From the NCBI GenBank assembly GCA_024400635.1, contig JAKSMI010000002.1, forward strand, positions 1 through 64,000: a stretch of DNA of 64,000 nucleotides. The letters are read 5' to 3'. Both the position numbers and the translations under genes were made by a program. Under the pieces are notes generated by a model. The model was not told where the DNA came from. It ran no database searches and saw only the letters and a list, made by a program, of their open reading frames with translations. The DNA comes from Bacteroidales bacterium. Its GTDB lineage: Bacteria > Bacteroidota > Bacteroidia > Bacteroidales > WCHB1-69. Positions within the stretch are counted from its first letter, which is position 1, and the number at the start of each line of letters is the position of its first letter. Below, one piece after another: positions 31,680 to 41,400 of this stretch.

Positions 31680-33353
31680 ATGGCCGACGACAAAAAGATT
31701 ATCTTTTCGATGGTAGGGGTAAGCAAAATCTATCCTCCTCAAAAACAAGTTCTTAAAAACATCTATCTTTCTTTTTATTATGGGGCGAAAATTGGCGTTT
31801 TGGGATTGAACGGCGCGGGAAAATCCTCATTGCTTAAAATTATCGCCGGACTTGACAAATCCTATCAGGGAGAGGTTGTTTTTTCGCCAGGCTACTCCGT
31901 CGGTTACCTTCCTCAGGAACCTCAATTGGACGATAATCTTACCGTCAAGGAAGAAGTAATGAAAGGGGTTCAGGAGGTGGTTGATATTTTGAAAGAATAT
32001 GAGGAAGTCAATATGAAGTTTATGGAACCGATGAGTGATGAGGAAATGAACAAACTCATTGAGCGCCAAGGCGAATTGACGGAATTGATTGAGCAACACG
32101 ATGCTTGGGAACTGGATTCCAAATTGGAAAGGGCTATGGACGCTTTAAGATGTCCGGAAGGGGATACACCTGTTAAGAATTTGTCCGGAGGAGAACGACG
32201 CCGCGTGGCTCTTTGCCGGCTGTTGCTTTCCGAACCCGATATTTTGTTGTTGGACGAACCCACCAACCATTTGGACGCGGAATCGGTTCAATGGTTGGAA
32301 ATGCACTTACAGCAATACAAAGGCACGGTAATAGCCGTAACCCATGACCGTTATTTCTTGGACAATGTGGCAGGATGGATTCTTGAATTGGATAGGGGAG
32401 AAGGCATTCCTTGGCAAGGAAACTATTCTTCGTGGCTCGAACAAAAGACCAATCGTTTGGCAATGGAAGAAAAACAGGAATCCAAGCGAATGAAAACCCT
32501 GCAGAAAGAATTGGAATGGGTACATATGACTCCAAAGGCACGACAAGCCAAGGGAAAAGCCCGTTTGAACGCCTACGATAAACTGCTTAATGAAGACGTT
32601 AAAGAGAAAGAAGAAAAACTGCAGATTTTTATTCCAAACGGTCCCCGTTTGGGAACCAATGTCATTGAAGCGGAAAGCGTTTCCAAGGCATTTGGCGATA
32701 AATTATTGTTTGATAACCTTAATTTCAATCTTCCGCCCAACGGAATTGTGGGTGTTATCGGACCCAACGGAGCTGGTAAAACTACACTTTTCAGGTTGAT
32801 TATGGGATTGGAAAAACCAGATAGCGGCAATTTTAGGGTAGGGGAGACGGTAAAAGTGGGATATGTTGACCAACAACATACCGTCATTAACCCCGAAAAA
32901 ACGGTTTGGGAAGTGGTTTCGGAAGGAAATGAACAAATTACCTTAGGCGGAAAATTAATTAATTCCAGGGCTTATATTTCACGTTTTAATTTTAGCGGAA
33001 CCGACCAAAACAAAAAAGCTGGGGTTTTATCCGGGGGAGAAAGAAATAGGCTGCATCTCGCATTGACCTTGAAATCGGAGGCCAATGTTTTGCTTTTGGA
33101 TGAACCCACCAACGACATAGATATTAATACCTTGCGTGCTTTGGAAGAGGCCTTGGACGATTTTGCGGGATGTGCGGTGGTGATTTCGCACGACCGCTGG
33201 TTTTTGGACCGCATTTGCACGCATATTCTGGCCTTTGAAGGAAATTCAAGCGTATATTTCTTTGAGGGCTCTTATTCAGAATATGAAGAAAACAAGAAAA
33301 AACGCTTAGGCAATGAGGAACCCAAACGCATTCATTATAGAAAATTAATGTAG
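31680..33353 (+). CDS. ettA: Energy-dependent translational throttle protein EttA (ABC-F)
   Basis: At 557 residues it has the length of EttA. It has two ABC ATPase domains: Walker A GLNGAGKSS and GPNGAGKTT, signatures LSGGERRRVALCRLLL and LSGGERNRLHLAL, Walker B ILLLDEPTNHLD and VLLLDEPTNDID. Between them is the charged linker (EKQESKRMKTLQKELEWV, then ARQAKGKARL) typical of ABC-F proteins. There is no membrane domain. EttA binds the ribosomal E site and gates entry into elongation according to the ATP/ADP ratio. The start MADDKKIIFSMVGVSK agrees with family N-termini. It is a single gene convergent with the acetyltransferase. Confidence 0.95.
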   Translation: MADDKKIIFSMVGVSKIYPPQKQVLKNIYLSFYYGAKIGVLGLNGAGKSSLLKIIAGLDKSYQGEVVFSPGYSVGYLPQEPQLDDNLTVKEEVMKGVQEVVDILKEYEEVNMKFMEPMSDEEMNKLIERQGELTELIEQHDAWELDSKLERAMDALRCPEGDTPVKNLSGGERRRVALCRLLLSEPDILLLDEPTNHLDAESVQWLEMHLQQYKGTVIAVTHDRYFLDNVAGWILELDRGEGIPWQGNYSSWLEQKTNRLAMEEKQESKRMKTLQKELEWVHMTPKARQAKGKARLNAYDKLLNEDVKEKEEKLQIFIPNGPRLGTNVIEAESVSKAFGDKLLFDNLNFNLPPNGIVGVIGPNGAGKTTLFRLIMGLEKPDSGNFRVGETVKVGYVDQQHTVINPEKTVWEVVSEGNEQITLGGKLINSRAYISRFNFSGTDQNKKAGVLSGGERNRLHLALTLKSEANVLLLDEPTNDIDINTLRALEEALDDFAGCAVVISHDRWFLDRICTHILAFEGNSSVYFFEGSYSEYEENKKKRLGNEEPKRIHYRKLM

Positions 33354-33360
33354 GCGCTTT

Positions 33361-33783
33361 TTACATATTAATGCTATAATAAAGAACGTCATGTCGCTCT
33401 TCCCATCCTTGTGAACGCCAAAAAGCTTTTCCTATTTCATTATCCTGAATTACCAAAAGACCGTTTTTGCGTATGCCAGCAGCTCTAATTGCTTTGTAAA
33501 CTTCTTGTAATAAAGCTTTTCCAATGCCTTTGTTTCGGAGGGATTCTTTTACGGTGGTATGATAAATGTAAGCTCGACGACCATCCATGCCACATAATAT
33601 CACGCCAACGATTTCTCCGTCTATGAGAGCTACAAAATTAGATGTTGGATTTTTTTCCAAGAATTTTGCAATACCTTCTTCGCTATCATCTCCACCACGG
33701 AGACGCATGCCTGGAGTAGAATACCAAAGATTATAAACAGCGTCATAATCTTCTATTTTCATCAGTCTGATTTCAATATTCAT
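33361..33783 (-). CDS. GNAT-family N-acetyltransferase
   Basis: The 140-residue protein is one GNAT domain. IEDYDAVYNLWYSTPGMRL opens it, VALIDGEIVGVILCG forms the central strands, and YHTTVKESLRNKGIGKALLQ holds the acetyl-CoA-binding RxxGxG loop (Arg-Asn-Lys-Gly-Ile-Gly). FWRSQGWEERHDVLYYSI closes it. It transfers an acetyl group from acetyl-CoA to an unknown amine. The nearest general family is the YpeA-like acetyltransferases. It ends eight bases after the convergent ettA stop, so the two genes share the little space between them. Confidence 0.9.
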   Translation of the reverse strand: MNIEIRLMKIEDYDAVYNLWYSTPGMRLRGGDDSEEGIAKFLEKNPTSNFVALIDGEIVGVILCGMDGRRAYIYHTTVKESLRNKGIGKALLQEVYKAIRAAGIRKNGLLVIQDNEIGKAFWRSQGWEERHDVLYYSINM

Positions 33784-33802
33784 ATTATTATTTTTTATTA
33801 TG

Positions 33803-33838
33803 CAAAAAAAAAAGACACTCTTGGAGTGTCTTTTTTTT
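33803..33838 (-). terminator. Terminator of the small acidic lipoprotein gene
   Basis: GACACTC (33814-33820) pairs with GAGTGTC (33824-33830), loop TTG. It is flanked by an A run on the left (T run on the minus strand) and eight T on the right, so it would work in both directions. It insulates the lipoprotein gene from the acetyltransferase gene. Confidence 0.9.
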
Positions 33839-33855
33839 GGTTGTGTTGGATAAAA

Positions 33856-34044
33856 TTATTCAGCAACAACTTCAGCAGTTTCTTCTGCAGGAACTTCAGC
33901 AGTTTCTTCTTCAACTACTGGTTCTTCTACAACAGCTTCTTCTACAACAGCTTCTTCTACAACTGGTTCTTCAGTTTCAGCTTTTTGACCGCAAGCTGCG
34001 AAAACGAATGCAGATACTGCAAGGATAGCAAATAATTTCTTCAT
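33856..34044 (-). CDS. Small acidic-repeat lipoprotein
   Basis: The 62-residue protein has a lipoprotein signal ending VFAACGQ (lipid on Cys18) and a tail built almost only of Glu, Val, Ala, Pro and Thr: EEPVVEEAVVEEAVVEE and so on. The repeats are encoded by 18-bp tandem units that alternate AVVEE and PVVEE. A good promoter (minus-strand TATTTTTG, 34093-34100) and a strong terminator bracket it, which supports a real and perhaps highly expressed gene. A similar acidic stretch (QTEETVEATEEAPVEQ) occurs in the ExbB-like protein at 45.6 kb. Function unknown. Confidence 0.82.
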   Translation of the reverse strand: MKKLFAILAVSAFVFAACGQKAETEEPVVEEAVVEEAVVEEPVVEEETAEVPAEETAEVVAE

Positions 34045-34164
34045 TTTTTTTCTTTTTTAATTGGTTGATAATGTTCGTTAATTTTGATGCAGCAAAAATA
34101 CTACTTTTTTCTATTACAATAATTCAAAAAAATTTTTTATTGTTAATTATTGTTAATATATTGA

Positions 34165-35187
34165 TTAACAATCAATTATAGTGCACCAACCATACTTGTC
34201 TTCGACTTCTCCGTACTGAATTCCCATCAAAATGCTGCGCATTTTAGTACTCCAAGGACCAGGTTTGCCATCTTTTGATATAACATATTCTTTTCCTGAT
34301 TCACGATCCTGGATCATATTGATAGGAGAAATAACGGCTGCGGTACCGCAAGCACCAGCTTCTTCAAAAGTACCTATTTCATCCAACATAATGTGGCGAC
34401 GTTCAACAACCAAACCAAGATCTGCGGCAATTTGGGTTAAACTCTTATTGGTAATTGAAGGAAGAATTGAACCTGAGTCAGGGGTTACATATTTTCCATC
34501 TTTAATACCAAAGAAGTTGGCTGGGCCTGCTTCATCGATATATGTCTTAGTTTTAGCATCAGCAAAAATAGAAGCACTAAAACCTTCGTGGTGAGCTCTT
34601 TCACCTGCGCGCAAAGAAGCAGCATAGTTACCACCAACTTTAACGTGACCTGTTCCAAGTGGTGCGGCTCTATCATAATCCAATGCTATTTGCATATTGG
34701 TGGGTTTGAAACCTTCTTTGAAATAAGGTCCTACGGGTGTAACAAATACGATGAAAAGATATTCGTTAGCTGGTTTTACACCTACGGTTGCACCTGTACC
34801 TATCAAAAGAGGACGAATATACAAAGAACCATCAGTTCCATAAGGAGGAATATAGTCAGCATTCAATTTAATAACCTTTTCCATAGCTGCGAAAAACAAT
34901 TCCTTTGGAATAGGAGCCAACATAATGCAATCAGCTGAATTGTTTAATCTCTTCCAGTTTTCTTCCCAACGGAACAAACGAACTTTACCATCTTTGCCTC
35001 TAAAAGCCTTCATACCTTCGAAAGCTTCCTGACCATAGTGCAAGCAAGAGGCAGCCATGTGCATTGGAATATATTCTGAAGAAGAAACTTCCAACTGTCC
35101 CCATTCACCATCTCTAAAATAGCAACGAACGTTGTAATCGGTTTTCACATAACCAAAACCAAGGTTTTTCCAATCAATATTTTTCAT
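34165..35187 (-). CDS. ilvE: Branched-chain amino acid aminotransferase
   Basis: The 340-residue PLP enzyme of fold type IV matches the longer, class II IlvE form. It has HYGQEAFEGMKAFRGKDGKV, LYIRPLLIGTG, LGTGHVKVGGNYAASL (the catalytic Lys in HVKVGGNYA), TYIDEAGPANFFGIKDG and EEAGACGTAAVISPI. It interconverts leucine, isoleucine and valine with their 2-oxo acids using glutamate in the cytoplasm. It is monocistronic, with a -7 element on the minus strand (TATCTTTG, 35233-35240). No other branched-chain pathway gene is nearby. Confidence 0.97.
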   Translation of the reverse strand: MKNIDWKNLGFGYVKTDYNVRCYFRDGEWGQLEVSSSEYIPMHMAASCLHYGQEAFEGMKAFRGKDGKVRLFRWEENWKRLNNSADCIMLAPIPKELFFAAMEKVIKLNADYIPPYGTDGSLYIRPLLIGTGATVGVKPANEYLFIVFVTPVGPYFKEGFKPTNMQIALDYDRAAPLGTGHVKVGGNYAASLRAGERAHHEGFSASIFADAKTKTYIDEAGPANFFGIKDGKYVTPDSGSILPSITNKSLTQIAADLGLVVERRHIMLDEIGTFEEAGACGTAAVISPINMIQDRESGKEYVISKDGKPGPWSTKMRSILMGIQYGEVEDKYGWCTIIDC

Positions 35188-35282
35188 TTCTTATAGTTTT
35201 GAATATTTTATGTTATTACAAAATAAGGATTGCAAAGATAAGTTTTTTTTGCATATAAAAATCAACAAAATACTTTTATTTT

Positions 35283-35492
35283 TTACTCTTTTCTATTCAC
35301 CGCATTTTTAACAAGGTCAGCAATAATATATCCTACAAGCAAACCCCATACAATCATTAGAAATAAGTTATTTTGTAAAAAATTATCACTGAACTGTCCT
35401 TTTTTATACCAATAAAAAACTGCAATAAACTCAAAAAAAACAATTCCAACAATATGATATAAGTTAAAATTCTTCTTTAAGAAATCTTTCAT
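35283..35492 (-). CDS. Small two-helix membrane protein
   Basis: The 69 residues contain two hydrophobic helices, IVGIVFFEFIAVFYWY (about 15-30) and LFLMIVWGLLVGYIIADLV (about 44-62), with basic ends. I do not recognise a family. Its ATG overlaps the stop of the preceding exported protein gene by four bases (ATGA), so the pair is coupled and the small protein may anchor or assist it. Confidence 0.7.
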   Translation of the reverse strand: MKDFLKKNFNLYHIVGIVFFEFIAVFYWYKKGQFSDNFLQNNLFLMIVWGLLVGYIIADLVKNAVNRKE

Positions 35493-36274
35493 TTTTTTTG
35501 TTTATTTAATTTTTCATATTCATAACTGAAATATTTCTGCTTAATGTTTTCTGAGACCTGAACAGGGGACCATCTCACCAAATCATAATAACTAAAATGA
35601 CAATACATCATGAAATTAAGCACTTCTTCCTCCGGTAAACCTGTCAAATCCATCACCAATTGCTTATTATATTTAAGAGGAACTTCATCCAAGCGGTCTT
35701 CATACTGCATCATTTCATAATACAATCTCTTATTTTTACATTTTCTGTTATATTTTGAATACAAATAAGAAATTGGATGGGCAATTGCCGGTGCATATTT
35801 AAATAAATCAGGACCTTTACCATAATCCGCATTAGCTTTATCCATATCAGAAATTTCTGTTCCTTTTATTCGTTTATAAGCATCTGGAATTTCAATTTTT
35901 GAAAGATCCCTTTTAAATCCTTCATACGTTGGATTAAGAGCAATAACATTTACTTCCCTCAAGAGTATTGCCTTATAGTAAAGCAAAAAATCCTCTCTTC
36001 CCTTCAAAATCATTTTTTCATCTAAAACAACTATAATCTGACGGTATATGGATTTCGAAATAATAATGGTGTCGTTTATTTTGCAGTCAATGGAAAAACT
36101 TCCATCTTCCTTAGTGAAAACAAAGGTTCTTTTGCAAGTATTATAAATACTTGCACCTTCAACAGGCATGAAATTGATGCCGTCAAAAACCTTGCCCTCA
36201 AACTTTTTGTTTTGGGCAAACGCTGTTAGAGATACCAAACTCAATAAAACAATAAAAAATACTGTTTTTTTCAT
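35489..36274 (-). CDS. Exported protein with carboxypeptidase-regulatory-like beta domain
   Basis: The 261-residue protein has a signal peptide (MKKTVFFIVLLSLVSLTAFA) followed by a CarboxypepD-reg-like beta-sandwich of about 80 residues: FEGKVFDGINFMPVEGASIY, FVFTKEDGSFSIDCKINDTI and IYRQIIVVLD. The C-terminal 150 residues are helical and basic and match no family that I can name, although proteins with this two-part layout are common in Bacteroidota. It is likely periplasmic. Its promoter is minus-strand TAAATTTG at 36279-36286, at the left edge of the oriC candidate, and the gene points away from it. Confidence 0.78.
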   Translation of the reverse strand: MKKTVFFIVLLSLVSLTAFAQNKKFEGKVFDGINFMPVEGASIYNTCKRTFVFTKEDGSFSIDCKINDTIIISKSIYRQIIVVLDEKMILKGREDFLLYYKAILLREVNVIALNPTYEGFKRDLSKIEIPDAYKRIKGTEISDMDKANADYGKGPDLFKYAPAIAHPISYLYSKYNRKCKNKRLYYEMMQYEDRLDEVPLKYNKQLVMDLTGLPEEEVLNFMMYCHFSYYDLVRWSPVQVSENIKQKYFSYEYEKLNKQKK

Positions 36275-36286
36275 ATTGCAAATTTA

Positions 36287-36850
36287 CATTTTTTTCTTCA
36301 CAAAAACGTTTTTCCTTCAAAAATATTTTTAAGACTTGCCAACCTTTTTATCTCTTTTTCATTTTAAAATTTTAAAGAAGAAAAATAATAAATGATATAA
36401 GTTTTGTTGATACGTTGATTTTTTTATTTTCCAAAACTTGCTTTTTAAGTTATCTTCATTTATCAACAGTTTTTCAACACAAAAAAAAAAACTAAGTTTT
36501 TGATTTTTAATATAATTGTTTTTTTTATAAAATTAATCCATTTTATTATTTGTTGATATTTTCATCTTTTTTCCGAGGTGATTTTTTGTTGAAAATTTTG
36601 TTTTTTTTATTGATTTTTTTGTGGAAATTGTGTTGATTTCTCGTATGTGATTTTAATTTATTTGATGGTATTATTTTTAATGTGTATAAGTATTGATTTT
36701 AATCACATTTTTCAACAATTTGATGTTTATAAATAGACTTTGTATTGAGTATTAGATACTTTAATATTCAATCATTTGTAACTTTAATATTCAATCATTT
36801 GTAATCGTTTAAATTTTTTGTTTTTTATTATATTGTAAATCATAATATAT
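36287..36850. other. Candidate chromosomal replication origin (oriC)
   Basis: The region is about four-fifths A and T with long T runs and no gene. Eight nonamers resemble DnaA boxes (TTATCCACA-like, here TTWTCAACA or its complement): 36405-36413, 36460-36468, 36471-36479, 36551-36559, 36587-36595, 36620-36628, 36631-36639 and 36709-36717. TTATCAACA at 36460 is one base from the classical box. A perfect 23-bp tandem repeat lies at 36758-36803. Genes on the left (33361-36274) all point left; nearly all to the right point right. mnmG, often close to oriC, and two parS-like sites lie within 7 kb. The boxes depart from the strict consensus, so the call is inference. Confidence 0.55.
36758..36803. 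repeat. Perfect 23-bp tandem repeat in the oriC candidate
   Basis: Units 36758-36780 and 36781-36803 are identical; each begins ACTTTAATATTCAATC and ends TTTGTA. They could be iteron-like binding sites at the origin or operators for rpiB, whose promoter lies 50 bases on. Confidence 0.85.
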
Positions 36851-36853
36851 TTG

Positions 36854-36861
36854 TATTTTTG
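36854..36861 (+). promoter_or_regulatory. Promoter -7 element of the rpiB operon
   Basis: TATTTTTG lies 25 bases before the RpiB ATG at 36886. An earlier in-frame ATG (36859) falls inside this element and is therefore not the start. Confidence 0.7.
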
Positions 36862-36885
36862 CAAACGTACAAAAAAATTGCAAAA

Positions 36886-37314
36886 ATGAAAGTTGTTATT
36901 GCCTCAGATCACGCCGGTTACGAATTAAAAGAAAAAATCATAGCTCATTTTAATAATGATTTTGAATGGGTGAATAACGGACCATTTTCTTCAGAAAGTG
37001 TTGATTATCCAGATTTTGCTCATCCGTTAGCCAATTCTATAGCTAATGGGGAATATGAATTTGGAATATTAATTTGTGGAACTGGTAATGGTATAGGAAT
37101 GACAGCCAACAAACATGCAAATGTTCGTGCTGCTCTCTGTTGGATTCCCGAAATTGCAAGCTTGTCTCGTCAGCATAATAATGCCAACATTTTGGTTATG
37201 CCGGCGCGCTTCATTTCAGATAATGTTGCTTTTGAAGTGGTTAAGGCATTTTTCTCTACTGATTTTGAAGGAGGAAGACACCAACGAAGGGTGGAAAAAA
37301 TCAATATTCAATAG
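36886..37314 (+). CDS. rpiB: Ribose 5-phosphate isomerase B
   Basis: Starting at MKVVIASDHAGYELKEK the protein has 142 residues, the usual RpiB length. It has the RpiB/LacAB fold: ASDHAGYELK, DYPDFAHPLA, FGILICGTGNGIGMTANK (active-site Cys in ICGTGNG), NANILVMPARFIS and the C-terminal GRHQRRVEKI. It interconverts ribose 5-phosphate and ribulose 5-phosphate in the pentose phosphate pathway. The usual HDxxxAR stretch reads NANVRAALCW, an acceptable variant. It is the first gene right of the oriC candidate and is followed after 12 bases by the LUD protein gene. Confidence 0.95.
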   Translation: MKVVIASDHAGYELKEKIIAHFNNDFEWVNNGPFSSESVDYPDFAHPLANSIANGEYEFGILICGTGNGIGMTANKHANVRAALCWIPEIASLSRQHNNANILVMPARFISDNVAFEVVKAFFSTDFEGGRHQRRVEKINIQ

Positions 37315-37326
37315 TATATATTTGTC

Positions 37327-38403
37327 ATGAATAATAATATTCACAAAAGAGCATATTTTATCCGATATTCTTATATTGAGAATATGGAAACAAACCTCTC
37401 TTCTTTTGAAAAGAAGCTTTGTGATAATGGAATTGATGTAAGATGGATAGATAATAATGACCAATTAGTTGATTTTTTAAGGTCTGATAGTGTTTGCACA
37501 AAACGCATCAACAATAAGATGTGTTTTGATATGCCCATCCCTAATGGATTGATAGACAGTTCTTCTAATGTAATAAAGTCTGTTTCTCTTGATGATTTGG
37601 AAAATAATATTGATTCCGCAGAGGTTTTAATAACGAAAGCTGATTTTGGAATCGTTGAGACTGGTTCGGTCGTTCTTTTTAACCATCAATCTTGTCATTG
37701 TTTTAATAAAATTGAGCATTTAATTATTATATTGAATATCAATGATTTATTAATTAAAAATGAAGATTTGGGTATTATGTTGTCTCTCTATGATTTTGAT
37801 ACTTTAAATGGAAAACAACATGTGATAAATGTAATTAGCAAACCTTACGATGTAATTACTTCCAACAACTATGGTTATGACCAAGAAGAATTGTATACAA
37901 CTCAAAAAGTCAAAGTGACTTTGTTGTTTTATAACAATGGAATTACCGACATTTTGAATAATGAAAAAATAAGAGAAAGTCTTTATTGTATCAATTGTGG
38001 TCGTTGTAGCGAGGTTTGTCCCGTTTATAATATCAATCATGAACAATCACCAATTGATCTTATAAAAAATAATTGTTTTTCAAAATCGCAAAAGGATTCC
38101 AGTATTTTTTCTGCATGCATGCTTTGTGGCAATTGCGACAACGTTTGTCCCGTAATGATTTCATTTTCAGATCTTTTGCTTGCCGAAATGGAAACCATTG
38201 CTACACATGATCCCGAAAGTGTATGGCACGAATTTGGCAAGAATTCTTGTAAGCGTCAAAAAATAAACAAATACAACGGTAAGATTTTAAAGTTCATTTT
38301 ATTGAAAAGGCTTTATAAAAATAATAAAACCCTTTATAATTATTATTTGAGTCAGCCTGAAGAATTTTTCAATATTCAGAACGAAAAGGAAAATGCAGAA
38401 TAA
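37327..38403 (+). CDS. LUD-domain protein with two 4Fe-4S motifs (LutB-like)
   Basis: The first 210 of 358 residues are a diverged LUD domain (AEVLITKADFGIVETGSVVL, LNINDLLIKNED). After it come two ferredoxin motifs, CINCGRCSEVCPVY (about residues 222-235) and CMLCGNCDNVCPVM (about 260-273). In order this resembles LutB/YkgF of the lactate utilisation complex, but it is shorter and some LUD residues are missing. The linked genes are not LutA or LutC. It might carry electrons in another oxidation. The last 11 bases overlap the DUF4175 gene, so it is coupled to it. Alternative start MNN/METNLSS at 37384 is possible. Confidence 0.8.
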   Translation: MNNNIHKRAYFIRYSYIENMETNLSSFEKKLCDNGIDVRWIDNNDQLVDFLRSDSVCTKRINNKMCFDMPIPNGLIDSSSNVIKSVSLDDLENNIDSAEVLITKADFGIVETGSVVLFNHQSCHCFNKIEHLIIILNINDLLIKNEDLGIMLSLYDFDTLNGKQHVINVISKPYDVITSNNYGYDQEELYTTQKVKVTLLFYNNGITDILNNEKIRESLYCINCGRCSEVCPVYNINHEQSPIDLIKNNCFSKSQKDSSIFSACMLCGNCDNVCPVMISFSDLLLAEMETIATHDPESVWHEFGKNSCKRQKINKYNGKILKFILLKRLYKNNKTLYNYYLSQPEEFFNIQNEKENAE

Positions 38404-41400
38404 TAATACGGAATTAATCAATAAAATCAAGGAATTTGGAAGAAAATACCAACTTAACAAACTCTACAAAGGTGGTATTTTATTTGTATTCATTACGATT
38501 TTAACTTTCCTGATTTCAGTTGTGCTGGAGTATTTTTCTTATTTCACTCCAATGGTGAGAAAGGTTATTTTCTTTTCTTACATTGCCTTTTTTTCGCTTT
38601 TATTGATTTTCTTTGTAATTATTCCACTTTTGAAATATTTTGGTTTGGGAAAGCAGCTTACCAGAGAACAAATTGCCAAAATGGTGGGTGATTATTTTCC
38701 CGAAATTGACGATAAATTATTGAATTTATTGCAATTGCAAAATCAATTGGAAAAGGGAGACTATAAAAGTTACGAACTTTTACAGACGGCCATAGATACG
38801 AAAACAGAAAATATTAAACCATTTTCATTTGTTAAGGCCATCCATTTTGAAAAAACAACAAAATATTTGAAATGGGCGGTTATTCCAATATTAATATTCG
38901 TGCTTGTTTTTTCTATTAAAAGTGAAGTTATAACAGAACCGACAAAACGAATAGTTAACTATGAAACAGTATATGAAAAGCCAGCTCCTTATGCTTTTGA
39001 AATTGTCAATGACCGACTATTGGCTTTTCAGCATGATGATTTTACAATAAATGTTAAGGTAATAGGGGAGGAGTTGCCCGAAAATATCTATATCGTTTAT
39101 CAGAAAAAGAATTTCAAATGTTCAAAAAATAGTAATTCAGAATTCAGTTATTCTTTTTCAAATTTACAACAAGATATTGATTTTCAAATATATACCGATG
39201 AGGTTTCATCTCAAAACTATACTTTAAAGGTATTGCCCAAGCCTGTCACCATTGGTTTTTCATTGAAATTGAAATATCCTTCTTACTTGAACAAGAATGA
39301 TGAAGTTCTGGAAAATGTGGGAAGCACAGCTATTCCGGAAGGAACTAAAATCACTTGGCAGTTTTATACTAAAAATACTGATAATCTGAAGTTTGTATAT
39401 CAGGATAATGAAATGATGCTAACTTCTGAAAGCGATAATTTTTCAGCTGCATTAACCGTTAAATCCTCTTTTGATTATTATATTATCAACAAAAATAAGT
39501 ATTTTTCATCCAAAGATACCCTGAAACATAGTATTTCTGTAGTAAAAGATTTATATCCAGAAATTTATGTGGAAAGTAAAGTGGATTCGTTTTTTATAGA
39601 TCGCTATTATTTTAAAGGAAATATAAAAGACGATTATGGTTTTTCAAATTTGTACTTTGTTTATTCAAAATTTGACGATAGGGGACAGTTGGTGCAATCA
39701 AATGAAAAAGTCCCCATACAGATAGATAAAAACGCTGTAATTCAAGATTTTTACTATTCATTTGATGCGGCCACGCTACAAATGCAGCCCGGTTATTCTT
39801 TGAGCTATCATTTTGAGGTTTATGACAATGATGGTGTGAATGGTCATAAAATGAGTAAAAGTGGACAATTGGAATATAAGGTAAAAACACAGGAAGAAAT
39901 AGATAAGGATCTTGAAAAAAGTGCGGTTCATTCAAAAACAGAAATGGATGATTTGATGAAGGAATCAGCTCAAATAATAAAGGATATTGAAAAATTCAAC
40001 AAGCAGTTGAAAGAAACCAATAATCCGTCATGGCAGGACAAGAAGAGAATGGAAGAGCTGATGAACAAATTCAATGATTTGAAAAAGCAGATTGAGGATT
40101 TGCAACGCCAACAGAGTATTGATAATATGAAGGAAAACCAGTATAAGGATTATACTGATGAAATTATTGAAAAACAGAAAGAATTAGAGCGTAGAATGGA
40201 AGAAATTCTTTCTGATGAGATGAAACAGATGTTGCAACAGATGCAGCAGATGATGGAAAATATGAACAAGGATCAGATGCAGCAGAACATTGATAAGATG
40301 AAAATGAATGCCCAAGATATTAATCAATCTTTGGACCAGCAGCTGCAAATATTCAAGGAGTTGGAAATAGAAAAGAAAGTCAATGATTTTCTCAACAAAA
40401 CAAGAGAACTTTCACAGGAACAGAAGAATTTGTCTTTACAAACTCCTAAAAAGGATATTTCTAAAGATAATTTGCTAAAGCAACAAAAGGATATTCAGGA
40501 TAAGTACAATGATTTGAAGAAAGATTTGAAGGATATTGAACAGTTGAATAGCGAACTCGAAAAACCCAATAAATTGTCCAATATGGATACTTTGCAGCAG
40601 CAGTTGGAACAAAATTTGAATGATGCACAACAACAGCTTTCCAAGGACAATCGTTCCAAAGCCAGTGGAAACCAAAAATCAGCTTCTGAAAAGATGGAAG
40701 AAATGGCGAATAGATTAGAGCAGGATATGAATGAAAGTGAACTAGAAGAGGTAACCGAAGATATTGCGGTTTTGCGGCAAATATTAGATAATTTAGTGCT
40801 AATTTCGTTCGACCAGGAAGATGTATTAAAAAGCACCAGCAAATTGTCTCCACGCGCGGCTAATTACAACGAGGTAACATTGGCGCAGCATAAGATTAAG
40901 GATAATATGAAAATGATTGAGGATTCGCTCTTGGCTTTAGCTCGTCGTCAAATGGCTGTTCAGCCATTTATAACCAAAGAAGTGTCGAAAATAAATAATT
41001 ATATCCAGTCTGTTGAAAGTAATTTTGAGTCCCGAAATGTTAAAACCATAGGCAAGAGTCAGCAGTTTGTTTTGACGTCTATGAATAATTTATCTTTGAT
41101 GTTGGCCGAATCCATGAAGGAGATGAAGCAAAAGCAAAATGAATGTAAATCAAAGTGTAAGAAGGCGGGCAATGGTTCGTGTAACAATCCTGGCGGCAAA
41201 GGTAAGAGCAAAAAGACGCGCGCAAAGGAATTGCAACAACAATTGAATCGTCAGATGGAAGCTATGAAGCGTTCGATGGAGCAGGGGCAGCCCCAGCAGG
41301 GACAGGCTGGACAGAAGCAGATGAGTGAACAATTTGCAAAGATGGCAGCACAACAAGAAGCCATTAGAAAAATGATGCAAGACTATCAGGATCAGTTGAA

